Notes under the pieces: model-generated
Told to the model about the DNA's origin: nothing
The model's input: the letters and a program-made list of their open reading frames with translations, nothing else
Databases searched by the model: none
Program-made: the position numbers and the translations under genes
In this document: positions 45,344 to 56,289 of the stretch, piece after piece
How the letters are laid out: each line of letters begins with the position of its first letter
Numbering within the stretch: position 1 is the stretch's first letter
NCBI GenBank assembly: GCA_004352715.1
Contig: SCFE01000025.1
Location: forward strand, 201,997-265,996
Reading direction: 5' to 3'
Source: Hofstenia miamia
Taxonomy: Eukaryota; Xenacoelomorpha; Acoela
Length of the DNA: 64,000 nucleotides

Positions 45344-45603
45344 ACCCGAGTCGATCCGATTCAACCCCTGAGTTTTATAATGCTTATGCAGCATATATAT
45401 TTGTAATTTGTTATAAATGTAAAATATTTANACCCGAGTCGATCCGATTCAACCCCTGAGTTGGGTGGACTCTAAATTATTGTCCATAATCTGGCATTTA
45501 TGAAGATATAGTGTTATTGTATATTTTCTTATGTACAGTGCTATATTTTATAATGCTTATGCAGCATATATATTTGTAATTTGTTATAAATGTAAAATAT
45601 TTA
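45344..45603. repeat. Duplicated block around a single N at 45431
   Basis: Block A (45344-45374) and block B (about 45375-45430) are followed by one N. Block A then recurs at 45432-45462, followed by about 85 extra bases and block B again at 45546-45603. The pattern A-B-N-A-C-B suggests two versions of one locus joined end to end in assembly. Confidence 0.75.
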
Positions 45604-46060
45604 AAGCTGTTTTTTTCTTAATGTAGTATTCAATTAATCATAAACAAAATTTCCAAAACCACAATATTTTATCATAATTTTTTTATTAATCCATCAAGCT
45701 ATTAAAATAAATGCTTTGGATATGATTCTGATAATGTTACAGCTTTGCGAGTTGGGATATTTTTCTTCAGGTCGACTTGATTTGAGTCAGATCAGTCTTT
45801 TAAAATTCGAGTCGGATTTTGATTCTCGACGCTTATTTGCGCACATAGACCTATTAATATCATAACTGTAAAATCACAAATAATTCTACTTTTCATGCTA
45901 AAGCAAAAGACGGTGATGTACTCAAATATATGTGAATTCAGTTACAAATTATTGATCACAATCACAACAAATAGGTTCTTAGGCAACTTTTCTTTTGTCT
46001 CTGTCATACTTATGCGTTTTTAATTTAGAATCTCCCAATATTTGTTGAAAGACTTCGCTA

Positions 46061-46625
46061 AAGGTGTGTTTACAGCTTATCAATGAAATATAATATTTCG
46101 CAATCGAGTGCTCAATTAGTACAAATTCAGCTGTAAACAGTTGTGAAAGACGATCAATTAATAAAACTAATGAAATTAAAAGAATGCGTAATCGAGCTTA
46201 TCAATTGCGCTAATACTGCTATAAACACTTGAAAGGCGATGATCATAATTCCACAATTGAGATGAAAGACGTGATCAAACCACTTTTGATATTTCGTCTT
46301 TCATTCCTTTCATAATTAGTCATTACGCTAGTGTAAACATTGAATCAATTATATTCATTCTAAACTAGGCATGCAACAGGAAAGGATCACGCCCCAATTG
46401 CTTGAAAAAGTTAAAGAACAAACGTTTCTGTGGGATGTCCCTAATCCCAAATGTTTTGAATTATAAGATTCAATTGGGATTAATCAGCTGTAAACGCTGT
46501 ATCAATAACAAATAAAAGTGTGATAAACAAGTTCAATTGAGACGCTGTAAACAGCGTATCAACAACAATGCATTCTTCTCAATTTAGAGGTATTATAATT
46601 CATTGATAAGCTGTAAACCCACCTT
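46061..46625. mobile_element. MITE-like element with inverted ends and repeated GCTGTAAAC motifs
   Basis: The left end AAGGTGTGTTTACAGCTTAT (46061) and the right end (to 46625) are inverted repeats over about 33 bases with few mismatches. The 565 bases between carry no coding frame, but contain further copies of GCTGTAAAC or its variants near 46129, 46217, 46330, 46487 and 46546. Such subterminal motifs often bind transposase. The target duplication is ambiguous (TA or TTAA-like), so the parent family is not known. Confidence 0.7.
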
Positions 46626-47716
46626 AAACTAGCACCTGGGAGGAAATCGTTTTGCGGCAGCGCAATGAATTGATCCCACTCCCAAGGGTCTCGTACTAAC
46701 ATAGCACCGAATCTTAACAAACTCCCAATAGAACATCCATGAATATAAAACATGAATTGCTGTATTTTTACCTATACTGCATTGCATACTATATTTTCCA
46801 ATAACTAAGAGGTCATTCAGATAAGCAAAGTGGCCGTTGTTCGGGTCAAGCTGGAATCGTAAGACCAGTTAAACTAAGCACTAGTGCAAGAGCTGTTTCT
46901 AAAGCTTGTGTAGTTAGATACGATCTTGTTAGTTATCTAAGTTTTTTGTAAAGGGAATTCTTCCAATATGATATGAGATCCAAATTTTCATCATAACGAA
47001 ATCACAGTGTATCCGGCATATGTGTCTTTTATTTTGATTGGAGCAAGATGATACGTCGTTTGCGATCAAACAGTCTTAGCCATCATCCCCCCAACCCCCC
47101 CCTTCACCGAGTTTGAATAAAAAACTACAAATCATTGTATTCCTCTTCGATGTGTTGCGTTAAAAGTTAAAATTTTAGTGATGAGGCACTTCGAATATGT
47201 TCCAGTTTTAAGAAATGCATCTGTGCACTTTGATTCGTTTCAAAAATTCCTCCCCAACTCTAAAACTGAAACTTGACTTAGAAACAAACAAATAACGAGA
47301 TGAACAGAAAGTAGTGTTCATCGACTATAGCATCTAATATTTTAGCATCAGTTGTCCAAAACTTCTAACAATAAAGCGAATGCATTTGTTCTGTAATAAT
47401 AATTCTGACTTTTCTGCGTTTTCTTTGACATTTTGTATTTTTGTTTTACAAGCGAATCCAGGCCTTTATAATCTCATACAGAAAATTAGTCCATTATACT
47501 TGTATAAATATTATGTGAAATCAAAAACATCTAAAGTATGTTGCAAAGAAAATTTGGATTAGAAAACTCAAACTTAGATTGAAATTCGATTGGATTCCAA
47601 TTGGACAATTCTAAAAATTTTTTTTTGGATTGGATAGGACAGAAAAATCTCTTTAATGGACAAGCCTGATTATAATTGTAACCGAAAAGATAAACATTTC
47701 AAAGAAATACGTTTAA

Positions 47717-47990
47717 TTATTCTCTTAAAAAACAATTCGTAATCTTGTATAAACACTTGTACCTGTATACATGTTCAAAACGATATTTATGAAATTGGCT
47801 ATTAACATTTGTTGAATGTCCCCTGGATTTGATAAAGGACTTTATCCTCCTCACCATGAAAGAAACAAGTTTAAGACAAAGTTCCGGGTTAACATCTGAC
47901 ACCCAGGCATCCTTTATTGCATTCACCAAGCCTCAATAAGATGAAGGATTTTGCACTTTCATCTGTTTCTTTACGGTGGGCCAAATGTGC
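47717..47990 (-). pseudogene. Tc1-type transposase C-terminus, remnant
   Basis: The minus strand shows NVIEHIWPTVKKQMKVQNPS (about 47995-47940) with the catalytic Glu in IEHIW, then after one in-frame TGA VNAIKDAWVSDVNPELCLKL and MVRRIKSFIKSRG. This is the usual Tc1 tail pattern. The N-terminal two thirds were not found. Confidence 0.65.
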
Positions 47991-48740
47991 TCAATGACAT
48001 TTAATTTAATATAGTGAATTTTGAAATTTGTTAATGAGTTAAAAAAATTAAGGTAATAATTTCAATGAAGTCTTCAGTATTGGTATTAGTGTTGTGCTTG
48101 ACAGTGGTATCACTGAAGAGGTGCAGCTGCATCGGGCTCCTAAGTGTGAAAAAAGTGTTACTCTGTAAAAATAGTAAAAAAGTTTTTTATGAGTAATGTT
48201 AAACAAATTGGGAGGGGTGCAACATCAAAATAACAAAGTAGTTTTATAAATATAGGAAAAATTGGGGCCAAAAACAGAAAAACTATCTTTAATAAACAAT
48301 TTTAGACAATTTGGAGGCCCAATAGTTATTCAGGTAAAAATTATTTAAAAAGTATTTCCACCGTCCACAGATTACTAAAAAGCAAGTCGTCAAAGAATAG
48401 CGGTTAGTACAATACAATATACAACAAACTGAGAACAGCTTGGCGGTATGCCATACCCAGATTTGGAAATTGTCCAATACGGACCGCCCTCCGGTCCGGA
48501 CTGTTGTATATGCAAATATCACTGTACAACAAATTTTAACTTTGAATTCATTCTGTCTATAGATTAGGTGTTTTTTGTTAATTCAAGAATGCTAATTCCA
48601 AATCGGAAATCAATTTTCGTTCATCAACCTAGGATTTCTCGAAATTTAAAATTTTGCATTTGAAAATCAAGCAAAAATCTTATATTTTTGCAATATATTT
48701 GTTTGTGGTAAAATTAAAACAAGAGCTAGCAGGTTGTTTC

Positions 48741-49073
48741 CATGAAATTCTGCTAAGTTATTAGTGTTGATATATTAATAGAATTAGCTCCAAAAAGCTT
48801 TTCTAAGAAATTCTACAGTTAAAGGCAATTTATTAATCGTGGAAAATCCATATCTCTGATTGCGTCATAACATTAGCACAGCATTGACATAATCAGTNNN
48901 NNNNNNNNNNNNNNNNNNCATGAAATTCTGCTAAGTTATTAGTGTTGATATATTAATAGAATTAGCTCCAAAAAGCTTTTCTAAGAAATTCTAGTTAAAG
49001 GCAATTTATTAATCGTGGAAAATCCATATCTCTGATTGCGTCATAACATTAGCACAGCATTGACATAATCAGT
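48741..49073. repeat. Duplicated flanks of a 21-N gap (48898-48918)
   Basis: 48741-48897 and 48919-49073 are the same sequence, differing by a 2-base indel (TCTACAGTT versus TCTAGTT). A direct repeat that abuts a gap on both sides is typical of unmerged overlapping contigs, so the region is probably present once. Confidence 0.8.
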
Positions 49074-49079
49074 TAAATA

Positions 49080-51890
49080 ATCACACAGCTTATATTGTGA
49101 GAAGATTCACATTCACACAGAGACGGCATCACGTGGTTGCACAACTGCAGCCAAAAATTTCTGTTATATTTGTTATAAGTTAGCAATGAAAAAATACAGA
49201 AGAACACTGATAGATTGTTTTAGTCCTGTATTTTGCGTACTTTAGTTGCAAACCGGGAGACCTTGTTAAAAGTTGGCACCTCTTATTTGCTGGCTGCAAT
49301 GATCAACAAGACCTGTTATTTGGTACAACAAAGGAGATTTGGTTTGAAATTCAGAGGGCTGATCACGCCACAGGAGAAGTAAGAACAGGTTAAATATTCA
49401 GCACTAGAAACTAAACCCTCATCAAATATTTATCTTATCTCAGATCTGTAATTCGGTCAGTGCCCCAATCTGAAGCCAATCCTGGGCCAACATTGCCTAC
49501 CGCATTATGAGAAATAGATTCAGAGTGAGATCTCGTCGAATTTAGCACTCATGATCCGATTTTGCACCTGATCAATCAAGCAGAGCTCAACAACTGAATT
49601 ATTGCGTACATCAATTTAGTTAGACCTTAACTATGTTAATTCTGAGAATAAAATTTTTTTGAAAAGTCAATATTTTTATCTCTGTGTACAAAGTTAATGG
49701 CAATGAAATTTTACTGATAATTTTAAAGATTTGACTATTCTAGGTCAATTTTTTCATGTTTTTTAAAAAACTGGAATGTGATACAGCAAAATCGAATTCA
49801 GATTTATGATCAGCATTCTCAACTTAGCATAAAACGATTATTTGCTTGTCTGATTATTTTTGGTATTGTACAGTGTAATCAGTCCTGTTCGGTTTTTATA
49901 AGTAATATTCCATCCCATTTCACATATCATACTCAAATTAGATTAGATGCAGATTTTTCAATCAAACGCATTGTCATTCACTTAGGGGAATTACAAAGTG
50001 ATAACATTATCGCAGAAAGAGAGTGCTCATGGCAGAGTCGCAACTAACTTAAAGGGGCAAAATATGTCATTACAATTTAAGCGATGCCATGCTGTGGCTT
50101 TAATTCAATGCTTAAGACCCATTTCACACGAGACTATTTTAGAAGTGGAATTTTTAAATCCCTGAATTGAGGTTGCAACACATGAGGCAGATAATGTCTT
50201 AACTGACAATTGATAACAATTTAACCACGATATGAAAAGTTGTTATTGTTTTTGAAAACAGCAATTTTTTGCGATAGACCTGGAAGAGTTGGGTTTTTAG
50301 CGTCCTCATCAAGTTGTCCAAACGGTCATGATTTTTACAGTAATAATCGATCCAGTCTCAGTCGGGGAAGATGGGGACCATTTCCAACTGTGGCCGTACT
50401 AACTCCAATATCATGGTATTTTCCGATACCTCTGTATTTTCGATAGTAAAATGCAGAAATGCTGATAAAAATAAGAAAAAATACACACTTTTGCCTAACA
50501 AAATAAATGACTTTTTTGAACGCTATGCTGCAAATTTGCATGTAGCCTTATTTCTAAAATTGAAGATGAACTCATACTTAGTTTATTATCAGTAGACTGG
50601 TTAACCGCTACATATAGTTTCTTAGATAAAATGCCAACCCATATCCATTTTAAATTTGAAAAATTTGAATTATCTTAAAAGATGAGTAAAATTGGTAACT
50701 TTACAGATTTACAACATGTCTTCATGTGCAAAGATAATTTCGTTGATATTAATTTCAATACTAACGGCTGCTGCATCCAATTCAGCAGCAATTTTCAATG
50801 ATTACTCTAGTAGATTCTACTACCCAGTACTGGGTGTTTCAGGAGTTGCATCCCTGTGACCACATGGGCACATAGATAAAGCATGTTTGAATGTTGAGAC
50901 TTCTACATTCAATAAATGTCATAGGTTTGCAAAATTTCAAAGTATGAGTGGCAGAAACAATAAAAATAGCTAAATAGCTGGAATTGCTAAAGCTTAATGT
51001 CCCATGTTTGTCAATTAGGTTGTTATCCATGTTCATAAGCGTTACATATTCAATATATTGTAAAAAAATTGAATATAAATAAGTTTTTGTTAAAATTGAA
51101 ATAATGCAAATATCAGGCTTAATCTGTATTACAATTTTAACATGAAACTGTATTTACATGCTTAAAGGAAATCTTGAAAAAGCAAAAATTAAATCACCTT
51201 GAACTTGGCATTACATTTGAATTGAAATAATATTAAATAAATCCTAGAGTTTGCTTAACAATTAAATAAAATGTCAGCCTGAACGTTGCACTAAAATAAT
51301 TATCAAAATTGCAATATTAAGTTTAGTTAAAATTTATTTCAAACTTGAATTGATTGTTAATTTGAAAGACTATTCCAAAAAATATTAAAAAATTTGTTCC
51401 TAAGAATTTAGATATTATTTTTTTAATTGACAAAATTTGTTAATAATTATGCTGAAAGCTAAAAATTCGTGAATGAGCAATGATATTCTAGAATAATTCT
51501 CTCTCAAAATAAATATAAATTCAACATGTAAACGATTTCATCCAATTCAATAGCAATTTCCTATGATTACTCTAGTAGATCCACGAAATATCCCTGAGAT
51601 CCATTGGTTTCATTTTCAGGTCCAAATCCATTGTAGATCCATGAGCAAGTTTAATAATTGGTATTAAGGGTAATTTCAATTTAGCTTAAAATCATTGTAT
51701 TTCGAATGAAAATAAATTTTTTACCAGTAGTAGAAGAAGAAGAAGAAAAATCTATATTCAGAAATTGTTTTAACAATAAATAGAAATACTGATAACAAAT
51801 TCTGAAAGAGTCAAGAAAGTAATAAAAAAACTAAACATAAAAGAAAACAACGAATATTTACAAATAAAAAGTGGTTAACTTGGGCTATGG
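49080..51890. other. Intergenic, nothing recognised
   Basis: AT-rich. Short + strand frames (49778-50047, 50240-50446) have no known motif and no clear splice sites. Confidence 0.4.
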
Positions 51891-51896
51891 CGATTG

Positions 51897-54800
51897 CTAG
51901 TTTCTATTAATAGAGTAATCAGGATTATAAAATTTATAACCTCGCCATTTCAGTTTTTTTATATTATAAGTGCAAAAATATTTTTTAATATTCATTTTAA
52001 AGTTTTTTAATTTACTTATTTGTTTAATATATTTTGGTAATTCATTCCACATATTTATAGCTGTGTTTAGAAATGAATTTTTCATTATTCGTTTCTTATA
52101 CCTAATAGGTTGAATTATGTGTGTTCTTTTATTTTGTTTATTGACTAATTTTGCAGCAAGAAAGTCATTTTTGTAGTATGGGAAAGTATTGTTAACTATT
52201 TTGAAGAACGTCGTTAAGACATTTATATGGATGTAACATTGCGGATGTAAAAATAATTTTGAAATTTTTCTATATTCATTATTCTTATTAAAGCTATGAT
52301 TATTTACTGCTACTTTAATAGCCCAATTTAGTTGCACTTGGAATTTCCTGAGAAATTGTTGGTTTATATCTGTGTAGAGTACATTGGCATAGTTAAAATG
52401 ACTTAATATTAGAGCATATATTAATTGAATTTTTGCTTTAGTTGGAAGTTTTTGAGAAATTAAGTTAATTGCTTTAATCGATATGGCCATTTTTCTAATA
52501 ACATGATTTAGTTGCTCTTCAAAATTTAGATGTATGTCAAAAATTATTCCGAGGTACTTAAAAGACTCAACCTGTTTTATTTGAATGCCGTTGAAATTAA
52601 GTTTGTATCTTGAAGTATCAGTAGATTTAGTTTTTGATTTAACAATACAGAATTGAGTTTTTAGTGGATTTACTCTTAGTTTTATAGAGGCAAAATATTT
52701 AGCAAGAGAAGCACAGTTTGTTTCGAGAGTTTGAACCGCTTTTTCGGGAAATTTATTAGAATGAAATAATATTGTGTCATCTGCATATTGTATAACGTCA
52801 CATGTTACTTGCTCGGACAAATCATTTATGTAAATATTAAATAATAACGGACCCAAAATTGTACCCTGTGGAACCCCATTTTTAGTGCATACCCAATCTG
52901 AAAAAGATTCATTAATTTTAACTCTTTGCATGCGATTGTATAAGTAACTGGAGATAAGACCTATGCTGTCATTAGAAAAACCTAGAATTTTAATTTTTTG
53001 TAGCAAAATACTGCGGTCTATGGAATCGAAAGCTTTCGAGAGGTCTAAGCAAGCAATTGCTGAGTATTCATTATCATTTATAGTTTATCGCCATTTTTCT
53101 GTAGCTTGTATTAAAGCGTCGCTCGTAGAAATACCTTTACGAAAACCATATTGTGTTTTGGAGTAGAGATCATGTTTACAAAGATGTTCGTTAATTTGAT
53201 TAAAAAGAATTCGTTCAAAAATTTTGCTGATTGGAGAAGTGATCGAAATGGGTCTATAATTTTCGCAATCTTCGGGATCATTTCTTTTAAATAATGGTGT
53301 TATATTTGCCAATTTTAATTCATCTGGAAAAAAGGAGTGTTTTATACAATTATTTAAAATGTAGCATATTGGTTCAGCTATTAAGTCACCTGAGAGTTTT
53401 AGGAACCACGTTGGTATTAGAGAGGGTCCACTGGATTTATTTTTTAAACATTGTATCGACTTTATGATTTCATATTTTGTTGCAAAACGAAAAGAGAAAG
53501 AGGTTGGAGTTCCTTTGGGTTTATTAAGGCAAAAAGGTACATTCATACCGTTGTAGTTTCCTAAATTTAGGAAAACTTCATTGAAAGCATTGCAGATTTC
53601 CTTCTTATTTGTAATGGATTTATCTTTATAGTATATTCTTTCTATTTCTTCGGTTCGCATGTTTTTTCTATTTAGCAAATTGTTAACAAATTCCCATTTA
53701 TTTTTTTGGGAAGAAAGACTTTGATACTGAAAACGGGAATAATTATTACTTGCTTTCCTTATAGCAATATTACATAAATTTCGTGCAGATTTATAAGCAT
53801 TATGATTTTCCAGTGTTTGGGAATTTAAGTATTTTTTCAATTTCTGTTTCTTTATTTCGATTAAATCGAGGCATTTAGAATCAATCCATGGCTTTGAAAC
53901 ATTATTCTGAGTTTTTTTGGTATTTTCGGATGAAAGAATATATTTTTCTGGGCAGCATATATCCAAATAGAAAAGTAATGTTTTTGTAAAATGTGATAGC
54001 ATTTCATTAGGTGTTAATGATGAATATATCGAATTCCAGTTTTCGATTTTTAAATACTGTCGAAGTTTTTCGACATTTTCTGTTGATTTTTCTCGTATTT
54101 TTATCCAAGATTTAGAGGGTTTACAAACTTTTAGAATATTCGAATAAGTAGCTATAAGGCAGTGATCTGAGTATGGAAATTCAAAACAAAAATAATTATA
54201 AGACGAAGAATTTTCTGATATCATGAAATAGTCAATAAGCGTTTTACTATTAGCAGAAATTCTAGAAGGAATTTTTTTATTTATTAGTGAAATATTGAAA
54301 GTATTGAGAAAATTGCCAAGCTTACTTTTTTCGTTATTGTTTAGAAGATTTACATTCCAGTCTCCCATTACCATTATATTCGTGTTATAACTCAGAGCAG
54401 TAGAAAATTCATCTTCCATTTGTAAGAAAAAGTTATTTATATAAGTTTTATTTGGACAATAAGAGATATTTAATAATTGACTATTAAAATTTTTGTCTGG
54501 GTTTTGAATTTCAACCCAAAGACTTTCATAAGTTGAATCTTTTGCTATATCTGTCCTAAGTTTTGGTTTGAGTATTTTAGGTATTAAAAACATGACACCA
54601 CCTCCTTTTATCTTATTAAAATGAAAAGTTGGATTTCTGTCGTTTCTAAATATTTTAAATTTAGAGTTATAGATTGACCAGGACGAATTGTAATTATCAT
54701 TTGTAAACCAGGTTTCAGTTATGCCCAGAATAAAGTTTGAATCCAGTTCAGAAATGAATTGTCTAAATTCCGAATTTTTTATTGAGAGATTCTGAAAATT

Positions 54801-55004
54801 TATGTGAATATATTTAAAAGAATTAGTTGAATGCATTATGTTTGATAATTCTGAGTATTCATAAATATTATCGGCTTTGGAAGGCCCGGGATTAATCTCG
54901 ATGCCGGATATAAGTAACATTATTGTTAGTACTAGAATGTAGAATAAAGAATGTTTTGTTGTTTTAATGAAAATCCATTTTTTAAATATCTTGCATGTAT
55001 TCAT
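51897..55004 (-). pseudogene. CR1-type LINE ORF2: 2A-like leader, APE endonuclease, reverse transcriptase; one stop codon
   Basis: ORF2 nicks target DNA and copies the element RNA there. ATG at 55002-55004. The N-terminus has a hydrophobic stretch (residues 19-34) then GIEINPGP at 34-41, a 2A-like motif. The endonuclease shows INFQNLS, ITETWF, KGGGVMFLI, MGDWNVNLL and YSDHCLIATY, so its catalytic Asn, Glu, Asp/Asn and Asp-His are present. The RT shows SGPSLIPTWFLK, NYRPISITSPISKIFERI, QYGFRKGIST, CLDLSKAFDSID (motif A), NGVPQGTILGPLLFNIYIND (motif B), QYADDTILF (motif C) and VESFKYLGIIFD. The frame is open over about 1034 codons except for a TAA at 53085-53087. It follows ORF1 by 187 bases. 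It is nearly intact and the youngest-looking coding element here. Confidence 0.9.
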
Positions 55005-55191
55005 GCTGTTTCTTAAATTATGTTTATGTATAGGTAAGGTTTCTCTAATACAGGTAATATTGAATTTTGAGTTAAGAATAATTAGAATTAAATATATGAA
55101 AGAAAGAAGTTATTAGCGATAGCATAAATTAGGTGAAAAATTCGCCATAACCCAATGAGAGTCAAAAATATAAAAATAATATTTACCATCA

Positions 55192-56205
55192 TTAGAAAAG
55201 TCTAAGAAAGTTTCTAATCCTCTGAACCTCGGCGGGTGATAACGGCGGTGGTGTTGAGAGAACGTCGGCATAACTTCGTCGCATGTTTATTGGCGGTGAA
55301 AGTAAGGCATATATATATATATATATATATAAGGTGTTGGGCGGCGTTTGTAAAAATGGTTGGCGTGCGTTTGAGAACCGGTGTTGAGGCGGAAACGGTA
55401 AGATAAAAGATTTCGAGCTGGCGGTGTAGGTCTTTTCATCACGTAATCGCTGATTAAATACGCGGTTCGGCGGCGTGTTAAAAAAGAATTTGATGGAGCG
55501 TGCAAGCGTTGCATAACCTTGTTTAGTGTAGTGGATTCCATTTTTCGTGAATAAACTTCTATCAACAGAAGATCCTAAATAAAAACAGTTAGAGTTGTCG
55601 AAAACGGTATAATTTAACAGCTTGGCGTTTTGTTTAATAAGTAAATTTAGTTCAGCGGATTTTTTGTTTAACACCTCGTCCTTAGGAAAAGGAGCAACTT
55701 CACCAAGGAAAACTTTAGCTGAACTAAATTTAGTTTTAATAACATTAATTAATTTCTTATACTTATCTGTAAAATCTTCTTTCTTTTGCATTAAGTCGTT
55801 TCTTCCTATTGTAATGAGAATTCTCTTTACATTGTTCGATTCGGGATAAAGCGGAATTAAATCAGCTATGTCTTCAATGGTGGCTCCCGGATATGAATGA
55901 ACACATGTAGCAGTTCTTAGTAAGCCCGGAGCTTTCAGATGACGGTACATTGATGATCCGATGGCAAGATATTCAGCTTCTGCTCTCAAGTGTTTTGGGC
56001 GTTGTATCTTCTTTTGTGTTTGAGACGGCACATGATTTATTTCTGGAGTTACTTGAGTAGTTTTGTTGGTGGATTCAGAAGGAGTTTCTTTGATGGCTGC
56101 TAGCATGTTGAACAGGATAATTAGTTCATCTCTGCCGAGATTCTTGAGAGGAGCTAATAATTTAGTTTTGGTTAACTCCTCTTCAGGTAACGCAATGAGC
56201 GACAT
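55192..56205 (-). CDS. CR1-type LINE ORF1 with SGNH-hydrolase (esterase) domain
   Basis: About 337 residues from ATG 56205. CR1-group ORF1 proteins often carry an SGNH/GDSL esterase, thought to aid RNP-membrane contact. Here the block with the nucleophile Ser is LAIGSSMYRHL, the Gly-x-Asn-Asp block is ITIGRNDLMQ, and the last block is NGIHYTKQGYATLARSI with the His (the preceding Asp is Asn). The C-terminal part is Pro-rich and contains a run of alternating Tyr-Ile encoded by a (TA)n microsatellite at 55309-55331. The tail YADVLSTPPPLSPAEVQRIR resembles the end motif of other ORF1 proteins. No stop interrupts it. ORF2 lies just downstream in the same orientation. Confidence 0.85.
   Translation of the reverse strand: MSLIALPEEELTKTKLLAPLKNLGRDELIILFNMLAAIKETPSESTNKTTQVTPEINHVPSQTQKKIQRPKHLRAEAEYLAIGSSMYRHLKAPGLLRTATCVHSYPGATIEDIADLIPLYPESNNVKRILITIGRNDLMQKKEDFTDKYKKLINVIKTKFSSAKVFLGEVAPFPKDEVLNKKSAELNLLIKQNAKLLNYTVFDNSNCFYLGSSVDRSLFTKNGIHYTKQGYATLARSIKFFFNTPPNRVFNQRLRDEKTYTASSKSFILPFPPQHRFSNARQPFLQTPPNTLYIYIYIYALLSPPINMRRSYADVLSTPPPLSPAEVQRIRNFLRLF
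55309..55331. repeat. (TA)n microsatellite inside LINE ORF1
   Basis: About eleven TA units read in frame as Tyr-Ile repeats. Any change in repeat number not divisible by three units would break ORF1. Confidence 0.85.
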
Positions 56206-56289
56206 AGCGTTAAGCGTGGTAAGCACAGCGCGCTCGCAAGGACCGACTGCTCGCGGTGAAAGTATCGGTAATTATGAGCTTCGGTAGTT

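Noticed and set aside
45344-45840. GACCCGAGTCGATCC-type sequence as a satellite
   Set aside because: Only a few degenerate units; the main duplication is better explained by assembly.
47083-47103. Poly-C tract as a functional element
   Set aside because: Short homopolymer run without any linked motif.
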